The translations under genes and the position numbers were made by a program. A model generated the notes under the pieces. The model ran no database searches and was not told where the DNA came from. It was given only the letters and a program-made list of their open reading frames with translations. This document shows positions 56,104-64,000 of a DNA stretch of 64,000 nucleotides, piece after piece. The DNA lies in assembly GCF_005938385.1 (NCBI RefSeq), contig NZ_VCRA01000001.1, positions 247,146 through 311,145 of the forward strand, read 5' to 3'. The stretch comes from Paenibacillus mesophilus. GTDB lineage: Bacteria; Bacillota; Bacilli; Paenibacillales; NBRC-103111. Each line of letters begins with the position of its first letter. Position 1 is the stretch's first letter.

Positions 56104-56277
56104 ACCCGAATCCTCCGATGTAAGAAATGAGAGCTAACGCTAGTTAAGCGTTCTGTCCGGATATTCGTACGAATATCCATGTATTCCACAGCATGAACGC
56201 GGTGAATCGTCTGAACCGAAGGCTGCCTGCCGACAGCTATCCGGTCGTGCGATCACGCGTCTCGTTAACGCCGGCCA

Positions 56278-56286
56278 CCTCCTTTC
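56278..56286 (-). promoter_or_regulatory. Orphan GAAAGGAGG (STAB-SD-like)
   Basis: GAAAGGAGGTGG on the minus strand lies about 175 bases upstream of the propeller gene's ATG and about 50 bases after the predicted transcription start. No start codon follows at usable spacing. The rest of 56104-56277 shows no gene. Confidence 0.5.
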
Positions 56287-56310
56287 GGGCTAAATGAGTT
56301 CATGACGCGA

Positions 56311-56340
56311 TTGTGTATTGGTATCCTTTGGTATACAAAA
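56311..56340 (-). promoter_or_regulatory. Putative operator with TTGGTAT direct repeats
   Basis: Two TTGGTAT copies (56318-56324 and 56328-56334) lie exactly ten bases apart, with a similar TTGTGTAT at 56311, and the last copy runs into a GTATAC palindrome. The cluster sits over the expected transcription start of the propeller operon, the usual place for a repressor. The factor is unknown. Confidence 0.45.
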
Positions 56341-56369
56341 AGTATAAGTACGGCCGAAATTATTGTCAA
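56341..56369 (-). promoter_or_regulatory. Strong sigma-A promoter of the propeller operon
   Basis: On the minus strand a perfect TTGACA (complement of 56364-56369), a 17-base spacer and TATACT (complement of 56341-56346). The transcript would have a leader of about 230 bases before the ATG at 56103. The plus-strand side, 56370-56590, holds nothing recognisable. Confidence 0.75.
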
Positions 56370-56590
56370 TCCATATTTAATAAGCTTTAATCAATCTGAT
56401 CATTCGTTTATTTATACACCTAAGGATACTATTAAACGAACAGCGGGACTCGACTTTGAAGAGCGTTCCACTTGTGCAGCTTGCCCTTGGAGGATGCGTG
56501 AATTGCGAATGTGGACGCGGAAAGCGGCAAATACGAGCTTGTAAAGACTGTTATCCATGTCAACGAGATACCCATATATGCTTGAGCAGC

Positions 56591-56623
56591 AAAAAGACCG
56601 TCCCCTTGCAAAAAGGGACGGTC
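56591..56623 (-). terminator. Rho-independent terminator of the purA-like transcript
   Basis: A perfect nine-base stem GACCGTCCC/GGGACGGTC with a ten-base loop, followed on the minus strand by TTTTT. It ends the transcript after the HAD fragment. Confidence 0.9.
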
Positions 56624-56638
56624 ATTCTCATACAACTG

Positions 56639-56842
56639 CTACCGGCCGATAGCGCATAAACCGGGAAAAAGCAGAGGCCACGCCGCCAACGGTTCAGTAA
56701 TAACCTCGGCAAGCGTCGGGTCCGGAATCGGGTCGTTCCGGCGGTTTAACCAGATCGCGCGAATTCCCGCATGGCGAGCCCCCGCGATGTCAACGTCCCA
56801 AAGGTCGCCGATCACGGCCGCATCCTCCGGCGCCAAGCCGCA
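56639..56842 (-). pseudogene. HAD-family hydrolase C-terminal fragment
   Basis: About 67 codons with the conserved tail of HAD phosphatases (LAPEDAAVIGDLWDVDIAG, ARHAGIRAIWLNR). The nucleophile DxD domain and the Lys motif are absent because the frame runs directly into the end of the purA-like gene. The parent gene was cut by a deletion that joined it to purA-like. No ribosome site precedes it. Confidence 0.8.
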
Positions 56843-56868
56843 GCAGCCCGCTTCCCGGCACCCCCAGC

Positions 56869-58146
56869 TCACCGCTCGAACATCTGATCCCGGTGAGGTC
56901 CGACAGATACCCGGCGCACCGGTACGCCGATCAATTCCTCGATCCGCAGCACATAGGCTTGCGCTTCACGGGGGAGCTTGTCGAACGAGCGCACGTCCGA
57001 TATCGCCGTTCGCCAGCCCGGCATCTTCTCCAGCACCGGCTGCGCCGTTTCCAGCTGCGCATTGACCGGAAAGGAGCCGGTCGTTCCGCTTTCCGTCCGG
57101 TATTGGACGCACAGCGGAATTTCATCCAAATAGCCGAGCACGTCGAGATTCGTCAGCGCAACCTCGGTCGCCCCTTGCACCATGCAGCCGTATCGGGTCG
57201 CTACCGCGTCGAACCATCCGACCCGGCGCGGCCGCTTGGTCACTACTCCGTACTCGCCCGCGTCCCCGCCCCGTTTGCGCAGCTCCTCCGCTTCCGCGCC
57301 GTGCAGCTCGGTCACGAACGGACCGGTCCCGACACAGCTCGAATACGCCTTCGTCACGGCGACGACGCGATCGATCGCATAGGGGGGCAAGCCCGCTCCG
57401 ACCGAAGCGAAACCGGCCAATGTCGAGGAGGACGTGGAGAATGGATATATGCCGTGATCCGGGTCGCGGAGCGCCCCCAGCTGACCTTCCACCAGTATCG
57501 ACTCGCCGCGCTTCCAAGCCGACTGCAGCAGCTCCGTCGTATCGCATACGTAAGGCTTTAACCGCTCCGCATCACGGAGCAGCTGCTCCGCCACAGACGC
57601 CGCATCAAGCTCCGACTTGCCATACAATTGCCGCAGCAGCACGTTTTTCGCTTCGAGCGCCGTTTCCAGCCGCGCCAGCAGCCGGCGCTCGTCGAACAAA
57701 TCGGCGACCTGAACGCCCAGCTTCAAATATTTATCCGCATAAAACGGTGCAATTCCTTTCTTCGTCGATCCGAACTGCCTGTCGCCGAGCCGCTCTTCCT
57801 CCAGCGCGTCGAACAGGCGATGGTAAGGCGTTACGAGCTGAGCCCGATCGGACACCCTCAACTCCGGGGCAGGGATGCCCCTTTCGATCAAATTGTCCAG
57901 CTCCGCGAAAAAATCGCCCGGGTGAAACGCCACGCCCGGTCCGATCACGTTGATCGTTCCGGGACGGCATACGCCCGACGGGAGCAAGCTCAGCGCAAAC
58001 TTGCCTTTTTCGTTAATGATCGTATGGCCCGCATTGCTGCCGCCTTGAAACCGGACGACTATATTCGACGTTCCCGCCAAAGCGTCCGTTATTTTGCCTT
58101 TTCCCTCGTCTCCCCAATTCGCGCCCACGACAGCCGTTACCGGCAT
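56869..58146 (-). CDS. Adenylosuccinate synthetase-like protein, divergent
   Basis: 425 residues, standard length for PurA, which joins IMP and aspartate using GTP. The P-loop WGDEGKGKITD, GGSNAGHT, KRPRRVGWFDAV and VSVGPHRDQ are conserved. Several signature positions differ: the usual EGAQG reads VEGQLG, TSSNP reads TSSST, and the TTRVG substrate loop reads SSCVG, losing an Arg normally seen there. ATG 58146 is preceded by AAAGGGG. It diverges from a LysR gene with a good LysR-type box between. A housekeeping purA is usually near-canonical, so this may be a second, specialised ligase acting on a related nucleotide or amino acid (inference). Confidence 0.85.
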   Translation of the reverse strand: MPVTAVVGANWGDEGKGKITDALAGTSNIVVRFQGGSNAGHTIINEKGKFALSLLPSGVCRPGTINVIGPGVAFHPGDFFAELDNLIERGIPAPELRVSDRAQLVTPYHRLFDALEEERLGDRQFGSTKKGIAPFYADKYLKLGVQVADLFDERRLLARLETALEAKNVLLRQLYGKSELDAASVAEQLLRDAERLKPYVCDTTELLQSAWKRGESILVEGQLGALRDPDHGIYPFSTSSSTLAGFASVGAGLPPYAIDRVVAVTKAYSSCVGTGPFVTELHGAEAEELRKRGGDAGEYGVVTKRPRRVGWFDAVATRYGCMVQGATEVALTNLDVLGYLDEIPLCVQYRTESGTTGSFPVNAQLETAQPVLEKMPGWRTAISDVRSFDKLPREAQAYVLRIEELIGVPVRRVSVGPHRDQMFER

Positions 58147-58236
58147 TTGTCATTGCCCCTTTCGTTCTTGTCATCTTCCTTTCAATCCGATTATAATAAA
58201 GGCAAATCCATAAATAAAATGAATAGTATTGATAGC

Positions 58237-58259
58237 TGATATTAGTTAAATGAATATCA
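58237..58259. promoter_or_regulatory. Putative LysR-type operator
   Basis: TGATATT and AATATCA form a perfect seven-base inverted repeat with a nine-base spacer, the usual geometry of LysR recognition sites, in the spacer between the divergent purA-like and lysR genes. It is about 95 bases upstream of the purA-like start. Confidence 0.6.
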
Positions 58260-58323
58260 AGCTACTTCGCGACGCGTTAACGTTACATTAGCGGAAATCC
58301 GGATTTTGCTATTTCGCGGGCAA

Positions 58324-58505
58324 GGAACTTTTAGTTCCTCTATTCTCTATTGAACCTATGAACAGGATGACAAGAGGAAGTCTTAGTTCCTTTATTCGCA
58401 AAAAAACGAGCGGAAACGGCCCCGTCACAGACAATAAAGGAAATAATCGTTCCTTTATCCCCGTTCACGGAGCGTCTTTCGTGCAATAACGGAACTTATT
58501 GTTCC
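58324..58505. repeat. Four phased GGAA-N7-TTCC palindromes
   Basis: Sites at 58324-58338, 58376-58390, 58439-58453 and 58491-58505 each read GGAA-N6/7-GTTCC (for example GGAACTTTTAGTTCC and GGAAATAATCGTTCC). Start-to-start distances are 52, 63 and 52 bases, close to 5, 6 and 5 turns of B-DNA. Most copies are followed by a CTATT or TTTAT tail. They fill the region just upstream of lysR. They may be protein sites or members of a dispersed intergenic repeat family; a related TTAGCGGAAATCC hairpin precedes them at about 58285. Confidence 0.75.
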
Positions 58506-58554
58506 TCATCGTTGCCGTCACGGCTCATTTACTACCATACAAAGGATGTTCGCC

Positions 58555-59433
58555 ATGATTGAAAATATGGAATGGTACCGGGCATTTTACGAGGTAGCCC
58601 AAACCGGCAGCTTCTCCAAAGCGGCGGAGCGCATGTTCATCACGCAGCCCGCCGTGAGCCATGCCATCAAACAGCTGGAATTCCGTCTCGGGGGCGCTCT
58701 GTTCTTCCGGACGTCTCGCGGCGTCAAGCTGACCGCCGAAGGCGAGGTGCTGCTGAAGTTCGTCTCCCAGGCGCATCATTTTCTCGAGAACGGAGAGAAG
58801 AAAATCGCCGAGATGCGCATGCTGATGGCCGGAGAAGTGAAGATCGGCGCCGGCGACACGTTGTGCCGCTACTACTTGCTGCCGTATTTGGAATCGTTCC
58901 ACAAGGAGCACCCGAACGTCAAAATTCAAGTGACGAACCGGACGACTCGGGAAACGATCGCGCTGCTGAAGGAAGGGAGAATCGATTTCGGCATCGTCAA
59001 TTTGCCTATCGAAGACCGGCAGCTGCACATCCGTGAAAGCATCTCGCTGCAAGACTGCTTCGTCGCGGGACATGACCACCCCGCTGCAACGGAGCATCCC
59101 TTATCGTGGCAACAGCTGGCCGCGCTGCCGCTGCTCATGCTCGAGCGGGGGAGCAGCATCCGTCGTTACGCGGACGAATTCGCCGAGCGGCAAGGCGTCC
59201 GCCTCCGGCCGGAAATCGAACTCGGCAGCATCGAGCTGATCGTCCAGTTTGCGCGAATCGGCCTTGGCGTCGGATGCGTCATTCGCGAATTCATCGCCGG
59301 CGAGCTGGCCGACGGGACACTGCGCGAATTGCCGCTCGAGCCCGCCCTGCCGCCCCGTTACGTCGGCCTCGTCACGCTCCGCGACGTTCCGCTGTCCGCG
59401 GCCGCTCAGCGTCTGCTTGAGCTATTGCCCTGA
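58555..59433 (+). CDS. LysR-family transcriptional regulator
   Basis: 292 residues. The N-terminal winged helix (NMEWYRAFYEVAQTGSFSKA, AERMFITQPAVSHAIKQLE, GGALFFRTSRGVKLTAEG) is followed by a two-lobed inducer-binding domain (VKIGAGDTLCRYYLLPYLES to the C-terminus). ATG 58555 is eight bases after AAAGG; an in-frame ATG at 58546 overlaps that site. It probably controls the divergent purA-like gene and itself through the box at 58237. The catalase gene lies 96 bases downstream, so oxidative control cannot be excluded, but no OxyR-type Cys pair is visible. Confidence 0.92.
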   Translation: MIENMEWYRAFYEVAQTGSFSKAAERMFITQPAVSHAIKQLEFRLGGALFFRTSRGVKLTAEGEVLLKFVSQAHHFLENGEKKIAEMRMLMAGEVKIGAGDTLCRYYLLPYLESFHKEHPNVKIQVTNRTTRETIALLKEGRIDFGIVNLPIEDRQLHIRESISLQDCFVAGHDHPAATEHPLSWQQLAALPLLMLERGSSIRRYADEFAERQGVRLRPEIELGSIELIVQFARIGLGVGCVIREFIAGELADGTLRELPLEPALPPRYVGLVTLRDVPLSAAAQRLLELLP

Positions 59434-59529
59434 AAGCACATGTAATTCGCAGGTCCGATGCATATTCCAATCCGTCCGGGCAAAAAATGGATTTGTTCGC
59501 AAAAACTGCCCAGGAGGACGATCGATCGC

Positions 59530-61158
59530 ATGAACTCGGACTATACGCACGAAACAACCGCCGCCGGTGCGGGAGGTGCCGCCGATCCCCGGACGGGGAC
59601 GGGCGAAGGCGCGATGACGCTGACCGACCGTCAAGGACACCCGATCTCGGACAATCAGAATATCCGCACGGTCGGAAGCCGCGGGCCGTCCACATTGGAA
59701 AATTATCATTTTATCGAGAAAATCTCGCATTTCGACCGAGAACGCATTCCCGAGCGAGTCGTACATGCGCGCGGAGCCGGCGCATACGGCTACTTCGAAG
59801 CTTACGGCAAAGCGGGGAATGAGCCGGTCGCCGCTTATACCCGGGCCAAGCTGTTTCAGGAAGCGGGCAAGCGGACGCCCGTGTTCGTCCGTTTCTCCAC
59901 CGTCGTGCACGGCGCCCACTCGCCGGAGACGCTGCGGGACCCGCGCGGCTTTGCCGTAAAATTTTATACCGAAGACGGCAATTGGGACTTGGTCGGCAAC
60001 AACCTGAAAATCTTTTTCATCCGCGACCCGCTGAAATTTCCCGATATGGTGCACTCGTTCAAGCCCGATCCCGTGACGAACATAAGCGATCCGGAAAGAA
60101 TGTTCGACTTCTTGTCCAACTCCCCGGAGGCGACCCATATGGTCACGTTCGTGTTCTCCCCGTGGGGCATTCCGGCCAATTACAGGCAGATGCAGGGCTC
60201 CGGCGTCAATACGTACAAATGGGTCAACGCGGACGGCAAAGCCGTTATCGTCAAATACCACTGGGAGCCGTTGAAAGCTCCGATCCGCAACTTGACGCAG
60301 AAGGAAGCGGAAGAAATTCAAGGCAAAAACTACAGCCATGCGACGCAGGACCTGTACGAGGCGATCGAACGCGGCGACTATCCGGAGTGGGAGCTGTGCG
60401 TGCAGATCATGAGCGACGACGAGCATCCCGAGCTCGACTTCGACCCGCTCGACCCGACCAAGCTGTGGGATGCCGAGCAGTTTCCTTTCCTGCCTGTAGG
60501 CAAAATGGTGCTGAACCGTAATCCGGAAAACTACTTCGCCGAAGTGGAGCAAGCGGCCTTCGGCACCGGAGTGCTAGTCGACGGCCTCGACTTCTCCGAC
60601 GACAAGCTGCTGCAAGGCCGGACCTTCTCCTATTCGGATACGCAGCGGCATCGGGTCGGAACGAACTATTTGCAATTGCCGGTCAACGCTCCGAAAAAAC
60701 ATGTGGCGACCAACCAGCGCGACGGGCAGATGGCCTTCATCGTCGACCGGGCTCCGGACCAAAATCCGCATGTCAACTACGAGCCGTCCTCGATCGGAGG
60801 CTTGCGCGAAGCCGAGCCGGCCGGCAAAGAACACGAGCCCGCCTATAACGACAAGCTCGTACGGCGCAAAATCGAACGAGCCAACGACTTCAAGCAAGCC
60901 GGCGAAACGTACCGCCGCTTCGAGGACTGGGAGCGGGACGAACTGATCGCCAATTTGACGGACGCGCTTCTCGTATGCCGGCCGGTAATCCGCGACAAAA
61001 TGATCGAATATTTCACTAACGCCGATCCCGAGTACGGACGCAAAGTATCCGAGAGCTTGACGAAGGCGGGCTCGTCGGCTGCGCGGATGGGCTCGGCCCA
61101 AGTGCAGCGGGGCGTGGAGATGGCCGACGAGATGGGCCGCACGACGGACGGCTATTGA
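59530..61158 (+). CDS. katA: Monofunctional haem catalase
   Basis: 542 residues, a small-subunit-type catalase with a C-terminal tail slightly longer than usual. It converts hydrogen peroxide to water and oxygen in the cytoplasm. Active-site His is near residue 79 in [14 protein letters not shown]; the distal Asn region is [14 protein letters not shown]; the haem Tyr ligand motif is [16 protein letters not shown] 59530 follows AGGAGG with a 12-base gap, a little long. A strong terminator follows. No PerR box was recognised in the 96-base spacer after lysR. Confidence 0.95.
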   Translation: MNSDYTHETTAAGAGGAADPRTGTGEGAMTLTDRQGHPISDNQNIRTVGSRGPSTLENYHFIEKISHFDRERIPERVVHARGAGAYGYFEAYGKAGNEPVAAYTRAKLFQEAGKRTPVFVRFSTVVHGAHSPETLRDPRGFAVKFYTEDGNWDLVGNNLKIFFIRDPLKFPDMVHSFKPDPVTNISDPERMFDFLSNSPEATHMVTFVFSPWGIPANYRQMQGSGVNTYKWVNADGKAVIVKYHWEPLKAPIRNLTQKEAEEIQGKNYSHATQDLYEAIERGDYPEWELCVQIMSDDEHPELDFDPLDPTKLWDAEQFPFLPVGKMVLNRNPENYFAEVEQAAFGTGVLVDGLDFSDDKLLQGRTFSYSDTQRHRVGTNYLQLPVNAPKKHVATNQRDGQMAFIVDRAPDQNPHVNYEPSSIGGLREAEPAGKEHEPAYNDKLVRRKIERANDFKQAGETYRRFEDWERDELIANLTDALLVCRPVIRDKMIEYFTNADPEYGRKVSESLTKAGSSAARMGSAQVQRGVEMADEMGRTTDGY

Positions 61159-61173
61159 CGCAATTCGCCCGGA

Positions 61174-61216
61174 AAACCAGAAATAGCGGATCAAATTTCC
61201 GCTATTTCTGGTTTTT
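61174..61216 (+). terminator. Catalase terminator
   Basis: A 17-base nearly perfect stem (AAACCAGAAATAGCGGA/TCCGCTATTTCTGGTTT) followed by TTTTTTT. The stem sequence resembles the TTAGCGGAAATCC element near 58285. Confidence 0.92.
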
Positions 61217-61278
61217 TTCAATTTTTGGGAAAATAGAGGAAATCTTATCCGATGATATGCGTCATGGACGAGCCGTCT

Positions 61279-61399
61279 CTAGTTGCCGCTGTCCCATACG
61301 TCGCCGCAGTTTTCGCCAAGCGCGTTCGCATCGGCGGACACGAGCACCTTCCAGGCGCTCTGCCGACGAATACGCTCCCCGCCGATGCTCCATGAAAAG
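61279..61399 (-). pseudogene. GH78 alpha-L-rhamnosidase N-terminal scrap
   Basis: The minus strand encodes about 40 residues, FSWSIGGERIRRQSAWKVLV followed by CGDVWDSGN and a stop. This fits the characteristic opening of GH78 rhamnosidases (WSI..., QxAYRI-like, DxWDSG). Nothing further of the enzyme remains; a terminator hairpin overlaps its upstream edge. Confidence 0.55.
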
Positions 61400-61430
61400 C
61401 TCAGCCTGTCGGGGCTTATTCCGACAGGCT
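61395..61430 (-). terminator. Rho-independent terminator after the Tat tailspike-like gene
   Basis: A perfect ten-base stem AGCCTGTCGG/CCGACAGGCT with an eight-base loop, followed on the minus strand by GAGCTTTT, 88 bases after the stop at 61518. Confidence 0.8.
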
Positions 61431-61517
61431 CTTTGCGCAACTAATTCGAAGCCTCTCCCAACCGGCTGTTCGCCGTTTTGATTATAGGTATGGCAGCAAC
61501 CGGCAGTCGGTTTGTCT

Positions 61518-63395
61518 TTAGCCGAGCTTAACCCAATCCGCGCTCGTCGTCCCATTGGCTTTCCAAAACGTCCCGTTATGGGTCAGGTAGCACTCTTGAC
61601 CGAAATAGTGCGGAACTGCCGTACCGACCGGCGTGGTCGCAGCAGCCTCGACGATCAAACCGTTCCAGGGCATGGAAGGGAAGGAAGCCCGACTCGGCAC
61701 GCCTTCGGCCAGTCCGTCAGCCTCGCACCCCATAAGTTCAATGCGCCGATTGTTCACGAGCAATTGGGCGTCGAACGTTTTGTTAACGGCCGCATCGGAT
61801 ACATAATCCACCTGTCTGATGCAGGTTCTGATCTGCTGCGTGTTGGAGCCAAGTTGAATTCGGAATACGGCAAATATAGCGGCAGGGCTGTTTGTCACCC
61901 GTACACGGACATGCTCCACAACATGATGGGAAGAATCCGCCTCCGTCCTGCCCGTCAGCATGCCCATCCGGAAAACTCCGGTCATCTGATCAAATCTGGC
62001 CGAGATCTGGCTGATTAACAGATTGTGACCGTAATTAAAAGCGAACAGCGGCGCCGGCACGCCCGTACAGACATAATCCACTCCGATAAAGGCAATATCC
62101 CGCAATGCTTCGGCCGACGGCGACAAATTTCCGAACGAAATGCCGTTTAAAAAATTGCGCGGATTTTTGATCGTGCTGGCATAGATGGCAATGCCCCGGC
62201 AAAACAAGGGGTTCGCCACAGGTTCATTTTCCCAGTCGATCAGCCAGGCGCCGTCATGATAACCATCCACCACATTCCCAAAACCGATCACATGGCTGGA
62301 GCGCGCGATGCAAAACGCCGGACGATAGTTGTTTCGGGTCGCCGTCGCATGTTCACGATGATCGACGGCAATATTGCCGATCAACTCCACAAGTCCTCCG
62401 GGATTACGCGCGATGTAAAAGGAATGCCGCCCCGCCCTTGTTACCTTGTTATGGGCAATGAGCGCCGTTCCGTCAAGATTCTCGTTTGCATACTGAATCC
62501 CGTAGCCCTGCCCTCCAACCTCCCCCTGCAGATCGGAAAAATCGTTATGCGTAATTTCGCAACGCCCGATGGAGCGGCCGTTCTCGAAGCTTGCGGCCAC
62601 ACCAATGATTCCCCCGCTGCCAGAGCAGTTCCGCACGACAAATTTGCCGATTGCCGCACCGCCCGCCGGGCCTACAAAAATATGCCGATCCTCAACATTC
62701 ATCGACATGCGGAGCGCGGAAAAATCCTTAAACTCGATATAGTCGCAGTTTCTTGGCCGATAACCGGCGTTTGCTCCGGCAAACTCCACTTCCCGTCCGC
62801 CGATTATCACTTTTCTCTCGCAATCGAATACATGCTGTCCCAACGTCACCCGGTCCGGAACAACGATCGTTTCTACATCCGATGCCAGTGCGGCGTTCAT
62901 CGCAGCGCGGCAGTCGCTCTCGAATTGTCCTCCCCAATCGTAAAGGCTGCAGGCCGTTCGAATTTCCCGCTGCCAGACGCCATAATTCAGGGGCTCCGTT
63001 TCGCCTACGCCAGCCATATAATCGGAAATATTGCCGGTCCATGGCGCGGTTGGGGAAAAATAAATGCCGCCATCGTGCACGGTGCGAGGAAGCGCGGCGT
63101 TCCAGAACAGCCGCCCCCCTCCTACCGTTGTGCCCGGATGATAACCCCGAACAAGCAAATGCTGCTTGCTTTCCGAACCCATACAGCCATGCAAGCTTGA
63201 CATATCGTCAATGACCGCGACAGGGACGCAGCAGTCTGTTCCGCAGTCCCCGTCCCCGTACACCGATTCCGTAACCTGGGCGACCGAACCGCCGGCCGCC
63301 CCCGCCATAGTACCGTACAATGCCGCCGCTCCCGCCATGCCGGCAAAAGTCAATAACTTGCGGCGTGATATTCCGACAATGTCTCTATCCTTCAT
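61518..63395 (-). CDS. Tat-exported tailspike-like beta-helix protein
   Basis: 625 residues from ATG 63395, which follows GAGGAGG with six-base spacing. Twin-arginine signal ISRRKLLTFAGMAGAAALYG, a tailspike head module (GGGRLFWNAALPRTVHDGG), and a beta-helix with repeated N-rich turns (CEITHNDFSDLQG, ALIAHNKVTRAG, LIGNIAVDHRE). The end, HNGTFWKANGTTSADWVKLG, resembles phage fibre tips. Unlike the two proteins at 30627 and 35126 no obvious GC break was noticed. It lies 93 bases after a partial gene with structural-protein-like repeats, suggesting a phage-derived pair. Confidence 0.85.
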   Translation of the reverse strand: MKDRDIVGISRRKLLTFAGMAGAAALYGTMAGAAGGSVAQVTESVYGDGDCGTDCCVPVAVIDDMSSLHGCMGSESKQHLLVRGYHPGTTVGGGRLFWNAALPRTVHDGGIYFSPTAPWTGNISDYMAGVGETEPLNYGVWQREIRTACSLYDWGGQFESDCRAAMNAALASDVETIVVPDRVTLGQHVFDCERKVIIGGREVEFAGANAGYRPRNCDYIEFKDFSALRMSMNVEDRHIFVGPAGGAAIGKFVVRNCSGSGGIIGVAASFENGRSIGRCEITHNDFSDLQGEVGGQGYGIQYANENLDGTALIAHNKVTRAGRHSFYIARNPGGLVELIGNIAVDHREHATATRNNYRPAFCIARSSHVIGFGNVVDGYHDGAWLIDWENEPVANPLFCRGIAIYASTIKNPRNFLNGISFGNLSPSAEALRDIAFIGVDYVCTGVPAPLFAFNYGHNLLISQISARFDQMTGVFRMGMLTGRTEADSSHHVVEHVRVRVTNSPAAIFAVFRIQLGSNTQQIRTCIRQVDYVSDAAVNKTFDAQLLVNNRRIELMGCEADGLAEGVPSRASFPSMPWNGLIVEAAATTPVGTAVPHYFGQECYLTHNGTFWKANGTTSADWVKLG

Positions 63396-63488
63396 CGCAA
63401 TCCTCCTCAATCCGCAGACACGGGGCTGCTCCAATCCAGGCTGCGCCCGCATCGGCTGGTCTGTTGATTCCTCATCTCATCGACCGCC

Positions 63489-64000
63489 CTACGACCACGT
63501 CCCGGTCATAGATTCGATTCTCCAATTGGCAGAGTCTACTGCCGTCAATTGCAGAGTGGCGCCGTATTCGTTGGACGTATTGGCTGCCGACGATACGGCC
63601 GTTCCGGAAAGCTGCCGGATGGCGGTACCGGAGGCGGCAGCGACTGTGAAGGTCTGGTTTGCCAATTTGACAAATGCGTAGCGCATCCCCGCAACCGGCG
63701 CGGGCAATGTCAGCGTGACGGCGGAGGCCGCGCCCGCATTCGTGAACGTCTGCCCGAGCTTCTTGACGCTCAGGCCGGCGCTTGCCGTCATGGCGTTCGA
63801 GGCGTTGACGGCGGGCTCGATCCGAATGTTGTCTCCCGCCAGCTTGATCCCTTGGGCGGAGCTGTCGAAATTTTCGTCATAACGAAGCGTTCCTCTGACA
63901 AATTTGTTGTTCACGCCTACATGATAGGCGTAGGCGGCCGACGCGGAAGCGAAACGATCCGGTCCGAGCTGTACCGAAGTGGTCAGCAGCGTGGACGGCA
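63489..64000 (-). CDS. Partial gene, phage-like structural protein C-terminus
   Basis: The frame is open to the window edge, so its start lies beyond 64000. The visible 170 residues include TTSVQLGPDRFASASAAYAY, KLAGDNIRIEPAVNASN, VTLTLPAPVAGMRYAFVKLA and SSAANTSNEYGATLQLTAVD. Such beta-rich, Ala/Thr-rich patterns are common at the C-termini of phage fibre or baseplate-decoration proteins. No family is claimed. It is transcribed towards, and probably with, the Tat tailspike-like gene. Confidence 0.75.
   Translation of the reverse strand, partial: PSTLLTTSVQLGPDRFASASAAYAYHVGVNNKFVRGTLRYDENFDSSAQGIKLAGDNIRIEPAVNASNAMTASAGLSVKKLGQTFTNAGAASAVTLTLPAPVAGMRYAFVKLANQTFTVAAASGTAIRQLSGTAVSSAANTSNEYGATLQLTAVDSANWRIESMTGTWS

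Overview
The window looks like chromosome of a Paenibacillaceae bacterium (Paenibacillus or Cohnella type). The reasons are Gram-positive lipoprotein signal peptides, strong AGGAGG ribosome sites with many TTG and GTG starts, an S-layer-anchored giant exoprotein, a FIMAH-domain exoprotein, CcpA-type cre sites, and a dense mix of AraC regulators, solute-binding lipoproteins and glycosidases. Nothing resembling rRNA, tRNA, CRISPR, transposase or phage replication genes was seen. Assignments rest on reading motifs and comparing genes within the window; no database search was run.

Layout. 1-258: an exact 127-base direct repeat over the 3' end of the first gene. 228-4824: sugar-binding lipoprotein, divergent AraC regulator, and a GH36 raffinose-synthase-like enzyme. 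5151-7028: secreted protein with an Ig-like C-terminus. 7152-18737: a 3861-residue S-layer-anchored protein whose subtilisin domain has lost its catalytic Ser and oxyanion Asn. 19110-25958: hydrolase pseudogene, YhcH-like protein, GH43 enzyme, Tat-exported tailspike-like beta-helix protein, sialidase-fold protein and GH4 alpha-galactosidase. 26089-28333: a second AraC regulator, paralogous to the first, and a second binding lipoprotein. 28893-45516: a long leftward carbohydrate cluster. In transcription order it holds a binding lipoprotein, two tandem GH32/43-like hydrolases, an alpha/beta hydrolase, a 2-hydroxyacid dehydrogenase, an enolase-superfamily dehydratase, YhcH, a Tat tailspike-like protein, an AraC regulator, a hydrolase, a second Tat tailspike-like protein and another hydrolase. 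45643-51051: regulators (two AraC types and a GntR-solute-binding fusion), decayed genes and a DUF3862-like membrane protein. 51121-56103: two propeller proteins behind a strong promoter. 56639-61158: HAD fragment, PurA-like protein with altered active-site motifs, divergent LysR regulator and catalase. 61279-64000: GH78 remnant, a fourth Tat tailspike-like protein and a partial gene running off the edge.

How it may work together (inference). The beta-helix proteins would cut an extracellular polysaccharide or glycan, lipoproteins would bind the products, and cytoplasmic glycosidases plus the dehydratase and dehydrogenase would process them. AraC regulators and CcpA would control expression. 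No ABC permease or ATPase gene is present, so uptake must depend on transporters encoded elsewhere. The cluster has been reshuffled repeatedly: tandem copies, mosaic paralogues and several truncated copies remain as fossils.

Most notable: two Tat-leader plus tailspike-body chimeras with an abrupt GC break; a giant pseudo-subtilase with two seven-repeat propeller blocks; a transcription factor whose sensor is a solute-binding protein; three orphan GAAAGGAGG (STAB-SD-like) elements in 5' leaders; and four palindromes spaced by whole helical turns upstream of lysR.
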